Assembly: GCA_002746275.1 (NCBI GenBank)
Contig: NVWR01000001.1
Coordinates: 1,021,448 to 1,038,835, forward strand
Direction of reading: 5' to 3'
DNA: 17,388 nucleotides
Source of the DNA: Rhodobiaceae bacterium
GTDB taxonomy: Bacteria; Pseudomonadota; Alphaproteobacteria; Parvibaculales; Parvibaculaceae
Shown here: piece by piece, positions 1 through 7,018 of the stretch
Position numbering within the stretch: position 1 is the stretch's first letter
Layout: every line of letters starts with the position of its first letter
Notes under the pieces: generated by a model
Database searches by the model: none
What the model was told of the DNA's origin: nothing
The model's input: the letters and a program-made list of their open reading frames with translations, nothing else
Made by a program: the position numbers and the translations under genes

Positions 1-2096
1 TCACCCTCCGCCCCGTCCAAGCCTCTGCCAAGCCCAATTTGATGCGTAAGCTCGCCAGCGTTTGCGTTGTCGAGGGAGATGAGAAGATTAGTCTGCAGAA
101 GCCGCTCATCTGCCATGTCGCGTTCTTGTTTGAAAACAAGAGAGGCCTCAGACCCATCAACAGTGCCTGACATATCCAACGCCAGAAGATGCCGCTCTTC
201 CGCTCGTTCTCCCCGCAAGATGAAGGAAAGGTCGCCATCGCGGGCCTTCAGAAACGAGCCTCCGAACGACGCTGCCCATTCAGCCAGTAAAGCTGCACTG
301 ACGCTACCTTCAATTCCTCCAACAGGATACTGGCCAATATTTTCAAGCGATCCGGAAAAAGACAGATGATGAGAAGCACCCACATCAGTCGCATTGGCGG
401 CCGCTTCAAATGTGTCGATGGAGAGATGTCCCTCGTTGAGAGCAGCCGTCAACTCGAGGTCCGTCAGAGACCAATCCCGCATTTGAAACCGGTTGACGGA
501 AACAACGATATTGGCATCGAAAGTGGAAAAATCTGGGAGATCACCCAGCCTGTTCGGCAACAGGAACGGCGCCAGAAAGTTGAGATCCAATACTGGCCCT
601 TCAAGTTCGATGCCTAAAGCAGGACGTGCACGCCGTGCGAACGAAACCCCACCGGTCATGGGTGCCAAATCACCATTCCCATCCGCAAAGACGGCAACAA
701 GAGAATAGGCCTGCCAAAGGGAGGACCTCAGCGCCAGCTCCGTCTGCAAGTGCAATCGAGTGATGTCGCCTGCAGCGCCCGGTCTGTTCGTATGTACCGG
801 CAAAGGGGTCGCTCTTTCCCCGCGAGGAGAGAACGTATTTTCCATCCATCGACCAAAAGCAGGAAAGTCAGCGACTGTTGCTTCCATCGCCCCATGGAAC
901 CGCGGTTCCTCCTGAGAAAAATCAACAGTGCCGGTAGCCAACACTTCTGTCTGACCGGGAAATTCAGACCGGAATGAGACGATTTTTAGAGTGCCCTGAT
1001 CTATCTCCAAATGGCTCGTCGCATTTTCCGCGTGGAGAGCATCGAACGCGAGGTCGGTGACCTGCACATCAATGGTCCCCACCAATTGTTCAGGAATCTG
1101 CAGGGCTGGAAAAGGAAGGTCCAACTGTTCTATGTCACGCAACAACTGACCAACCAACAGTCTCGCGCCCGCAAATTCGGCAGTGAGTGTCGGCACCGTA
1201 TCGTAGGCCAAGCTCAACTGCCCTTTCAGCACTGATCCCACAAGAGCCAACTCAACATCTCGCAATGTCGCAGCATCTCGGTTTATCACCGCTCCCGCCT
1301 GCAAGCTCAAAACAGCCGCAATGTCCTCTTCTCCTGGAGCAACCTCAGACTTACCGAAATTAAATTGAACACTTCCATCAAGTCGCGCATCCGCCGTAAC
1401 GCCCGTCGCCAGTCCGGTAAAGGATGCCTGCCAAGAACTGTTTGGTGCCTGCAGATCGAAATTCACCGGAAAAGCGCGATCACCACCAAAGACACCAACA
1501 CTCGCGGTAACTTCGTACGGCTGTTCTGCAAGATCAAAAAAACCATCGAACCTCAACGGCCCCAAAAGCGACGTCGCCTTGAGTTCCCCAACCACATTTG
1601 TAAGTTCAAATTCATGGCCGGTTTCCGCATCATGATAGATGATGGAGCCTTGCTCAAAATGCGCCGCCTCAAGACTAATCGTATCCAGATCAAGCGCCGC
1701 CGCGAAATTGGCTTCCTCGTCATCGATCCAATTTAGATTACCATCGCCATCTCTCAGCAGGCGCGCTGTAAAATTCAGCGCACGTATCCGGGTAACCACG
1801 ACCTCACCACGCAGCAAAGGCGCAAGAGCCACCTCCCCCTCAAGCGTGCCGAACTCGGCAAGCGGGTCGCCCCCCTGCAAAGACTCTATGCTCAAATCTT
1901 GAAGGCTGAAGCGCGGCGCGGGCAAAATAACAAAGTTAATATCACCATCGATAGCCACAGGCCGCCCCATCGCATTTGATATCTGTGCTTCGATCTCGCC
2001 GCGGAAACTATTCCAGTCCACGATGCTCGGGCCGACAAGCGCGGCAAAGAGCAACAGAACCAAAAGTCCCGCGATGTAAGAAAGAACTGTATTCAC
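1..2096 (-). CDS. AsmA family protein, N-terminal part (runs off left edge)
   Basis: Reading the minus strand from GTG at 2096, the frame stays open for 698 codons to the left edge with no stop, so the C-terminus lies outside the window. The start has a GGAG ribosome binding site (plus bases 2106-2109) nine bases upstream. Residues 4-22 are a hydrophobic membrane anchor, followed by the AsmA-type opening PSIVDWNSFRGEIEAQ (residues 23-38) and GRPVAIDGDI. A later stretch reads GSIIYHDAET, typical of AsmA domains. The rest is beta-rich with little charge clustering, as expected of the AsmA/TamB repeating-groove fold. Family members are anchored in the inner membrane, extend into the periplasm, and are linked to outer-membrane assembly and lipid transfer. 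The substrate here is unknown. The gene is divergent from the small DUF4169 gene, with 119 bases between. The AsmA assignment is confident; a specific name is not possible. Confidence 0.88.
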   Translation of the reverse strand, partial: MNTVLSYIAGLLVLLLFAALVGPSIVDWNSFRGEIEAQISNAMGRPVAIDGDINFVILPAPRFSLQDLSIESLQGGDPLAEFGTLEGEVALAPLLRGEVVVTRIRALNFTARLLRDGDGNLNWIDDEEANFAAALDLDTISLEAAHFEQGSIIYHDAETGHEFELTNVVGELKATSLLGPLRFDGFFDLAEQPYEVTASVGVFGGDRAFPVNFDLQAPNSSWQASFTGLATGVTADARLDGSVQFNFGKSEVAPGEEDIAAVLSLQAGAVINRDAATLRDVELALVGSVLKGQLSLAYDTVPTLTAEFAGARLLVGQLLRDIEQLDLPFPALQIPEQLVGTIDVQVTDLAFDALHAENATSHLEIDQGTLKIVSFRSEFPGQTEVLATGTVDFSQEEPRFHGAMEATVADFPAFGRWMENTFSPRGERATPLPVHTNRPGAAGDITRLHLQTELALRSSLWQAYSLVAVFADGNGDLAPMTGGVSFARRARPALGIELEGPVLDLNFLAPFLLPNRLGDLPDFSTFDANIVVSVNRFQMRDWSLTDLELTAALNEGHLSIDTFEAAANATDVGASHHLSFSGSLENIGQYPVGGIEGSVSAALLAEWAASFGGSFLKARDGDLSFILRGERAEERHLLALDMSGTVDGSEASLVFKQERDMADERLLQTNLLISLDNANAGELTHQIGLGRGLDGAEG

Positions 2097-2105
2097 CCTA
2101 TGCGG

Positions 2106-2109
2106 CTCC
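2106..2109 (-). promoter_or_regulatory. Ribosome binding site setting the GTG start of the AsmA gene
   Basis: The minus strand carries GGAG nine bases upstream of GTG at 2096. The next in-frame upstream candidate, GTG at 2111, would place this site inside the gene and has no better site of its own. The protein then begins directly with its membrane anchor, as AsmA proteins do. This supports 2096 as the start. Confidence 0.55.
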
Positions 2110-2215
2110 ACGTGCCCGAGAGCGATTTTCTTCTTCGCCCCTTATTATGCGCTATCGTGCCACAAATGGTGATACCCCCAACACCTTCTGCAGCATAGCG
2201 ATTGGTAGACAACCT

Positions 2216-2431
2216 ATGGATTCTAAAGGGAAAAATATAGTCGATTTCGGCCATGCGCGAAAAAACCTCCGCCAAAAGGTTAAAGACGCAGCCCGGACCG
2301 AAAAGGAAAAGAAGGCAGCCGAAAATCGCGCGCGTTTTGGTCGCACGGGTGCACAAAAGAAACGCGATAAGCTTGAAGAAACCCGACGCAAAAAACTGCA
2401 CGACGACCATCAACGCGGCCCTAAGAACTAA
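2216..2431 (+). CDS. DUF4169 family small basic protein
   Basis: This is a 71-residue, strongly charged protein rich in Lys, Arg and Glu. It contains the block AAENRARFGRTGAQKKRDK (about residues 35-53), which matches what I know of DUF4169: an INL/IVDFGHARK-like N-terminus, then EK..AAENR..FGRT.AEK. The family is small, largely restricted to Alphaproteobacteria, and has no established function. The protein is probably a single charged helix; it has no signal peptide or membrane segment. The frame stays open upstream to base 1976, but the family start fits ATG 2216 (MDSKGKNIVDF). The ribosome binding site there is poor (GGTAG about eight bases upstream). It lies 36 bases before the CoA-transferase gene on the same strand, so the two may share a transcript. 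Confidence 0.72.
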   Translation: MDSKGKNIVDFGHARKNLRQKVKDAARTEKEKKAAENRARFGRTGAQKKRDKLEETRRKKLHDDHQRGPKN

Positions 2432-2467
2432 GCCGACCCTTTTTTCCGACAAACATGAGACCGACAA

Positions 2468-3631
2468 ATGACCGACACCGCCCCCACGACACCGGCTGGA
2501 CCTTTCTCCGGTCTAAAAGTGATCGATCTCACCCGAGTTCTCGCAGGCCCTTATTGCACCATGGTGCTGGCTGATCTGGGTGCCGAAGTCGTCAAGGTTG
2601 AAATGCCCGGTCGCGGTGACGATGCACGTCATATCGGCCCTTTTATTGACGGAAAATCGGCCTATTTCATGTCCCTCAATCGGGGCAAACAATCCATCGC
2701 CCTCAACCTGAAAGACGAGGCGGACCGCAAGACCTTTGAAACCCTGCTCGAGACGGCAGATGTTCTTGTCGAAAACTACAGGGCTGGCACGCTCGATAAG
2801 CTTGGATATAGCTGGGAGACCCTCCATGCAAAATATCCAAAGCTCATCCTGGCCTCCGCCAGTGGTTTTGGACAAACCGGCCCCTACAAGGAAAAACCGG
2901 CTTACGACATGGTCGTGCAGGCAATGGGAGGGATCATGAGTCTGACCGGGCACGAAGGTAATCCACCAACCCGCGTGGGATCCTCCATTGGTGATATTAC
3001 AGCCGGCCTCTTTACAGCCATAGGCATTGGTTCTGCCCTGTACCACCGCGCCATGACACAAGAAGCATTGAGGATCGACGTCTCCATGCTGGACTCCCAA
3101 CTGGCCATTCTAGAAAACGGTGTCGCGCGTTACGTGGCAACCGGACAAATTCCCGGCCCCCTTGGCTCCCGCCACCCTTCCATCGCGCCTTTTCAGGCGT
3201 TCGAAGTAGCTGATGGGCACATCGTCATCGCAGCTGGCAACGACATTCTCTTCGCCCGCATGGCCAAAGCCATTGGATGCATACAGCTCATTGACGATGA
3301 TCGCTTCGCCTCAAATGAACTGCGGTGCGAGAACGGCATCGTGTTGGCTGAAATAATGGAGCGCGTCCTGAAATCACAGCCTTCAACCCACTGGCTGGAT
3401 ATATTGGACGCTGCAGGTGTTCCCAACGGCCCGATCAACAATGTTGAGCAAGCACTGAACGACCCGCAGATATTGGCGCGCAACATGGTGATCAGCACCG
3501 ATGACCCGGATATTGGCACCCTAAAGATGGCCGGAAACCCCATCAAAATCTCTGGTTTTGCAGATCCTTCAAAACGCCCGGCAGCCCCTGCGCTGGACGG
3601 GGACAGGGCTGATATTTTGAAAAAACTCTAA
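2468..3631 (+). CDS. CaiB/BaiF family (class III) CoA-transferase
   Basis: The 387-residue product has the usual length for family III CoA-transferases, which move CoA between carboxylic acids through an enzyme-bound aspartyl-CoA thioester. It opens with GLKVIDLTRVLAGPYCTMVLADLGAEVVKVE (residues 15-45), the hallmark N-terminal Rossmann segment. It continues with SLNRGKQSIALNLK, the GFGQTGPY motif near residue 133, and AYDMVVQAMGG near 145. D176 in the segment GSSIGDITAG is the likely catalytic aspartate, matching Asp169 of formyl-CoA transferase. The C-terminal half carries HPSIAPFQAFEVADGHI and GVPNGPINNVEQALNDPQI, also typical. The substrate cannot be deduced: the family includes formyl-, carnitine-, succinyl- and bile-acid-CoA transferases and racemases, which use a different fold of catalysis. 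The ribosome binding site is weak. A 101-base gap separates it from the TetR gene. Confidence 0.92.
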   Translation: MTDTAPTTPAGPFSGLKVIDLTRVLAGPYCTMVLADLGAEVVKVEMPGRGDDARHIGPFIDGKSAYFMSLNRGKQSIALNLKDEADRKTFETLLETADVLVENYRAGTLDKLGYSWETLHAKYPKLILASASGFGQTGPYKEKPAYDMVVQAMGGIMSLTGHEGNPPTRVGSSIGDITAGLFTAIGIGSALYHRAMTQEALRIDVSMLDSQLAILENGVARYVATGQIPGPLGSRHPSIAPFQAFEVADGHIVIAAGNDILFARMAKAIGCIQLIDDDRFASNELRCENGIVLAEIMERVLKSQPSTHWLDILDAAGVPNGPINNVEQALNDPQILARNMVISTDDPDIGTLKMAGNPIKISGFADPSKRPAAPALDGDRADILKKL

Positions 3632-3675
3632 TATTCATCACATGAATACCAGGGTGACGCGACGTTTGTTTCCTT

Positions 3676-3707
3676 TTGACAGGATATGACTGACCAGTCA
3701 GTATAGT
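3676..3707 (+). promoter_or_regulatory. Candidate promoter of the TetR gene
   Basis: A consensus -35 hexamer TTGACA (3676-3681) is followed by TATAGT (3702-3707) as a possible -10. The spacer is 20 bases, longer than the preferred 17, so the pairing is uncertain. A 14-bp dyad lies within the spacer, which is where a repressor would block polymerase. A GGGAG ribosome binding site (3722-3726) follows, six bases before the ATG. Confidence 0.4.
3689..3702 (+). promoter_or_regulatory. Dyad operator upstream of the TetR gene
   Basis: The sequence ACTGAC-CA-GTCAGT is a perfect 6-bp inverted repeat around a 2-base centre. It sits 31 bases before the TetR start codon, inside the candidate promoter. 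TetR-family regulators usually bind short dyads like this in their own promoters, and ACTGAC-type half-sites occur in several known TetR operators. Autoregulation by the adjacent TetR is the simplest inference. The same dyad was not seen upstream of the dehalogenase gene. Confidence 0.6.
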
Positions 3708-3732
3708 CAGGCACGCATGTCGGGAGTTCAAA

Positions 3733-4377
3733 ATGGATCTTAAAATAGTCGCCAGTGAAGATAAGCCACCCAAGACAAGCACTCTCAAGCGCAACAACGA
3801 ACGACCACGTCAAATTTTAAACGCCGCCATAGAACTCTTTTGTGAATTGGGTTTCGAAGCTGCCCGATTGGAAGATATTGCGGACCGGGCCGGTGTATCC
3901 AAAGCAACGATCTATCTCTATTTCGAGAGCAAAGAGGACCTGTTTTTTGCCCTGATACGCGAAAACGTTGTGCCCATGGTTGATGAAACCATCTCGCAAA
4001 TGGAAAGTTTCGAAGGGCCCGCTTCTGATTTTTTGAGGTTCAAAGCGCACACCCTGGGGCACACCCTTGCCTACACCAACCAAGGAGCAATCTTGAAGCT
4101 GGTCGTGGCTGAATCGCGACGCTTCCCGGAAATCGCTGACTATTTTCGAACCGAAGTGCCCGAACGCGGGATCGAAAACCTCGCTAAACTCATTCAGCGC
4201 GGCATCGACGACGGCGAGTTTCGCCCCTGCGACGCCAAGACAGCTGCAGCACTTTTCATGTTTCCCCTGCTGATGAATGGCATCTGGATGAATTCACTTG
4301 GCCCCGATACCGTGATTGATCCAGGGCTCCTCATCGAAATGCATTGTGAAAACTTCATTCGCGGCCTCACCCTCTAG
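3733..4377 (+). CDS. TetR/AcrR family transcriptional regulator
   Basis: The 214-residue protein has a TetR DNA-binding domain at about residues 24-72: RPRQILNAAIELFCELGF, then the helix-turn-helix RLEDIADRAGVSKATIYLYF (45-64) and SKEDLF. The C-terminal ligand and dimer domain (80-214) resembles the AefR-like group (HTLGHTLAYTNQGAILKLVVAESRRFPEIADYF), but the ligand is unknown. The start ATG 3733 has a strong GGGAG site six bases upstream. The first 23 residues form a charged tail before the domain. An inverted repeat in its promoter suggests self-repression. The dehalogenase gene follows 105 bases downstream on the same strand. In Rhodococcus the dehalogenase gene dhaA is controlled by a TetR-type protein, DhaR, so a regulatory link is plausible here but is inferred from position only. 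Confidence 0.93.
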   Translation: MDLKIVASEDKPPKTSTLKRNNERPRQILNAAIELFCELGFEAARLEDIADRAGVSKATIYLYFESKEDLFFALIRENVVPMVDETISQMESFEGPASDFLRFKAHTLGHTLAYTNQGAILKLVVAESRRFPEIADYFRTEVPERGIENLAKLIQRGIDDGEFRPCDAKTAAALFMFPLLMNGIWMNSLGPDTVIDPGLLIEMHCENFIRGLTL

Positions 4378-4410
4378 GTCTTCACAATCGTGTGCACTCC
4401 CAGCGATTAA

Positions 4411-4440
4411 CTTGACCATGCTCAAGCCAATTGCTCTGAT
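4411..4440 (+). promoter_or_regulatory. Candidate promoter and dyad upstream of the dehalogenase gene
   Basis: TTGACC (4412-4417) and TCTGAT (4435-4440) are spaced by 17 bases and could be a sigma-70 type promoter. The -35 element lies within the inverted repeat CTTGA-N6-TCAAG (4411-4426), a possible operator. The two hexamers match consensus only partly, and five-base arms can arise by chance. The site would give the dehalogenase its own start of transcription, apart from the TetR gene. Confidence 0.35.
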
Positions 4441-4469
4441 CCCAGTGAATTGCATTTTGCAAGTTTTAT

Positions 4470-4475
4470 GGGGAG
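4470..4475 (+). promoter_or_regulatory. Strong ribosome binding site that fixes the dehalogenase start
   Basis: GGGGAG ends seven bases before ATG 4483. Upstream in-frame starts exist (TTG 4450 and ATG 4468), but neither has a good site. Starting at 4483 also puts the twin arginines at residues 9-10, a normal distance for a Tat signal. Confidence 0.7.
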
Positions 4476-4482
4476 ATGGGTG

Positions 4483-5466
4483 ATGGGATTGGACTTTGAA
4501 CTAACGCGCCGTGGTGCCTTAACCGTCGGCCTCGCGGCAGGGGCTGTAACGGCGATCCCGGCAAACGCTGCCGAAAAACCGATCGGAACCGCCCCCCTCC
4601 CCTCCAAGCGAGCAAAAGCGCTCGATCTGGAAATGGCCTATGTGGAAATTGGCGAAGGCGATCCAATCGTCTTCCTCCACGGCAACCCCACCTCTTCATA
4701 TCTCTGGCGCAATATCATGCCCTATGCATCAGCTTTTGGACGGTGCATCGCCCCAGACCTGATCGGCATGGGCGGGTCAGACAAAAGACCCCTGCAGGAA
4801 GGTGAAGACCCCGATGCCCGCTACAGCTTTTTCGAGCACCAACGCTACTTGGATGCGTTACTGGAAAATCTGGGCGTCACAGAAAACGTCACCCTCGTGA
4901 TCCACGACTGGGGTTCAGCACTAGGTTTCGATTGGGCCCGCCGCAACGAAGACAAAGTAAAAGGCATCTGCTTCATGGAAGGGTTCACCCGTCCGTTTTC
5001 CTATTCGGAAATGGACTGGGTCCCCTGGGCAATGTTTAAAGCGTTCAAATCAGACCTTGGCGACTGGATGGCCCTCGAGCAAAACATGTTTGTCGAACAA
5101 ATCCTGCCTGCTTCCATCCTGCGGGAGATGACGGAAGAAGAAATGAGCTACTACCGGGCCCCTTACCTCAATGCAGGAGAAGACCGACGCCCGACCCTCA
5201 CCTGGCCGCGCGAGGTTCCCTTCGACGGGGAGCCAAAAAGCACCCACGAAATGGTTGCCCGCCTGTCAGAGTGGCTGAAAACCAACGACATTCCGAAACT
5301 GTTCGTCAATGCAGAACCTGGTGCTCTGATCCAGGGGGAAGTAAGAGATTTCGTTCGCACCTGGAGAAATCAGCAGGAAATAACCGTGCGAGGCATCCAT
5401 TTCATTCAGGAAGACAGCCCCCACGAAATCGGGGCGGCTCTGGAAAAATGGCTACCGTCGCTCTAA
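4483..5466 (+). CDS. Haloalkane dehalogenase (HLD-II type) with Tat-like signal peptide
   Basis: This is a 327-residue alpha/beta hydrolase that would cleave carbon-halogen bonds by water, giving an alcohol, halide and proton. The full HLD-II pentad is visible: HGNP with N68, nucleophile D142 and halide-binding W143 in VIHDWGSALGF, acid E166 in FMEGF, and base H314 in DSPHEIG. The D142-to-E166 spacing of 24 equals that of LinB (D108-E132). The N-terminus is a Tat-like signal: TRRGALT (residues 8-14), a mild hydrophobic stretch, and a possible cut after ANA near residue 29. Most characterised members lack a classical signal. The gene follows the TetR gene and converges on the flavoprotein gene with only 14 bases between. 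A dehalogenase is the best reading because the acid sits at the HLD-II position; an epoxide hydrolase is less likely. The substrate is unknown. Confidence 0.88.
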   Translation: MGLDFELTRRGALTVGLAAGAVTAIPANAAEKPIGTAPLPSKRAKALDLEMAYVEIGEGDPIVFLHGNPTSSYLWRNIMPYASAFGRCIAPDLIGMGGSDKRPLQEGEDPDARYSFFEHQRYLDALLENLGVTENVTLVIHDWGSALGFDWARRNEDKVKGICFMEGFTRPFSYSEMDWVPWAMFKAFKSDLGDWMALEQNMFVEQILPASILREMTEEEMSYYRAPYLNAGEDRRPTLTWPREVPFDGEPKSTHEMVARLSEWLKTNDIPKLFVNAEPGALIQGEVRDFVRTWRNQQEITVRGIHFIQEDSPHEIGAALEKWLPSL

Positions 5467-5480
5467 CCAATTTTTTGGTT
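5465..5480. terminator. Small bidirectional terminator-like hairpin between convergent genes
   Basis: AACCAA-TTTT-TTGGTT is a perfect 6-bp stem with a 4-base loop. It covers the end of the dehalogenase stop codon and fills the 14-base gap to the flavoprotein stop. The stem is AT-rich and there is no clean T-tract outside it, so it would be weak. Its placement exactly between two converging stop codons is the main support. Confidence 0.35.
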
Positions 5481-6884
5481 TCAAAGAGAAACAATCTTGC
5501 CGGGGTTAAGGATGTTATGCGGGTCAAGCGCCCGCTTGAGTGTCCGCATGACATCAACCCCTGCGCCAAGTTCAGTCTCAAGAAATGCAATTTTCCCCAA
5601 CCCAATGCCATGCTCACCCGTACACGTGCCCTCATGCGCCAAAGCTCGCGAAATCATCCGGTCATGAATGCGTCGCGCCTCTGCCATATCTTTAGCGTTG
5701 TCTGGGTCCACCAGCATGATGAGATGAAAGTTGCCGTCCCCCACATGCCCGACAATGGGGGCTGTCAGGAAGGACGCTTCAACATCTGCTTTCGTCTCCG
5801 TCAGGCAGAGCGCGAGTTTTGAGATCGGGACGCACACATCCGTCGTCATGCCCTTCTTGCCCGGCTCCAATGCCAGGGCCGCGTAATAAGCATTATGACG
5901 CGCCTCCCACAGCCGACTGCGTTCTTCCGCCTCCGTCGTCCAGTTAAACTCTCGCCCACCATGATCCTGGGCAATAGCCCCAAAACGTTCTGACTGTTCC
6001 GCAACGCTTGCAGCGGTTCCGTGGAACTCAACAAACAGCGTCGTCGTTTCTGCAAGATCAAGCTTTGAATAAGCATTGCAGGCGCGCACCTGCACCTCGT
6101 CCAGCAGTTCAATCCGTGCAATGGGAATACCGGACTGGATCGTCTCAATCACCGCATCAACAGCCCCACTCAAATTATCGAAAGGACAGACCCCACCCGA
6201 GATAGCTTCGGGTATTCCCTGAAGCCGCAGAGTGAGTTCCGTGATAATGCCGAGCGTTCCCTCCGATCCCACCAGCAGGCGAGTCAAGTCATAACCCGCA
6301 GCAGATTTCCGCGCGCGCCCACCGGTAGAAATCACCTCCCCGGTGGACAAGACGGCTGTCACGTTCAGAACATTTTCGCGCATCGTGCCATACCGAACCG
6401 CATTGGTACCCGACGCCCGCGTCGCCGCCATCCCTCCCAGGCTCGCATCAGCCCCCGGATCAATCGGAAAAAAGAGCCCCGTATCACGCAAATAGGTATT
6501 CAGCTGCTTCCGGGTCACGCCGGCCTCAACCCGGCAATCAAGGTCCTCCGGGTGCACTTGCAGCACTTGGTTCATCCCCGACATGTCAATGCAGATGCCC
6601 CCCGCAACCGCACTCACCTGTCCCTCAAGAGACGTGCCTGTGCCAAACGCGATCACCGGGACCTTGGCATCCGAGCACAGCCGCACAATCTCGCTCACTT
6701 CATCCGTGGAATGGACAAAAGCAACAGCGTCAGGACGATGGGTTTCATGCCAGCTCTCATCGCGCCCATGGGCTTCGCGCACCGCGTCGGTGGTTTGCAA
6801 ACGCTCACCCAAAAAGCGCCGCAGCGCCTCCAGCACGGCTGCAAGCTCACCTTCTCCCGCTTTAATCAAAATTGTGTCGCTCAT
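5481..6884 (-). CDS. FAD-linked 2-hydroxyacid dehydrogenase, D-lactate dehydrogenase (cytochrome)/GlcD-like
   Basis: The 467-residue product is a vanillyl-alcohol-oxidase-type flavoprotein. The FAD-binding PCMH domain spans about residues 50-225. It includes VIAFGTGTSLEGQVSA (77-92), the pyrophosphate loop PGADASLGGMAATRASGTNAVRYG (143-166), and VGSEGTLGIITE. The C-terminal oxidase domain has GHVGDGNFHL with H380 and H387, and CTGEHGIGLGK with E424 and H425. These are the metal and substrate residues of D-lactate and D-2-hydroxyglutarate dehydrogenases. It most resembles mitochondrial-type LDHD, which oxidises D-2-hydroxyacids and passes electrons to cytochrome c or the quinone pool. GlcD (glycolate oxidase subunit) is an alternative, but no glcE or glcF lies nearby, which favours a single-subunit dehydrogenase. 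There is no signal peptide. The start ATG 6884 has only a weak ribosome binding site. Confidence 0.87.
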   Translation of the reverse strand: MSDTILIKAGEGELAAVLEALRRFLGERLQTTDAVREAHGRDESWHETHRPDAVAFVHSTDEVSEIVRLCSDAKVPVIAFGTGTSLEGQVSAVAGGICIDMSGMNQVLQVHPEDLDCRVEAGVTRKQLNTYLRDTGLFFPIDPGADASLGGMAATRASGTNAVRYGTMRENVLNVTAVLSTGEVISTGGRARKSAAGYDLTRLLVGSEGTLGIITELTLRLQGIPEAISGGVCPFDNLSGAVDAVIETIQSGIPIARIELLDEVQVRACNAYSKLDLAETTTLFVEFHGTAASVAEQSERFGAIAQDHGGREFNWTTEAEERSRLWEARHNAYYAALALEPGKKGMTTDVCVPISKLALCLTETKADVEASFLTAPIVGHVGDGNFHLIMLVDPDNAKDMAEARRIHDRMISRALAHEGTCTGEHGIGLGKIAFLETELGAGVDVMRTLKRALDPHNILNPGKIVSL

Positions 6885-6944
6885 AGGTCGATCTTAACAC
6901 CGAAAGAACACTATTTTCATGCATAGGTTGGGGCAGTGGCCCTT

Positions 6945-6972
6945 TTGGTCACACCGCCAGACGCGCTATAAT
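6945..6972 (+). promoter_or_regulatory. Promoter of the thioesterase-pentapeptide-CLC operon
   Basis: A perfect -10 hexamer TATAAT (6967-6972) has TTGGTC (6945-6950) 16 bases upstream as a partial -35. It lies 46 bases before the thioesterase start. An AGGGA ribosome binding site (7008-7012) follows, six bases from ATG 7019. No equally good promoter was seen for the divergent flavoprotein gene in the same 134-base gap. Confidence 0.55.
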
Positions 6973-7018
6973 CTTGGCGTAAGACAATCAACCCATCACG
7001 GCTCATTAGGGAATATCC

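Noticed and set aside
1365..1736. Open frame of 123 codons on plus within the AsmA gene
   Set aside because: It lies in codon register opposite the AsmA frame, has no domain-like sequence, and is a mirror of that gene's codon use.
2143..2148. TATTAT as a -10 box for the DUF4169 gene
   Set aside because: No acceptable -35 hexamer lies 16-18 bases upstream.
2513..3100. Open frame of 195 codons on minus, opposite the CoA-transferase
   Set aside because: The plus-strand gene is clearly real across the same span; the minus product matches no family I know.
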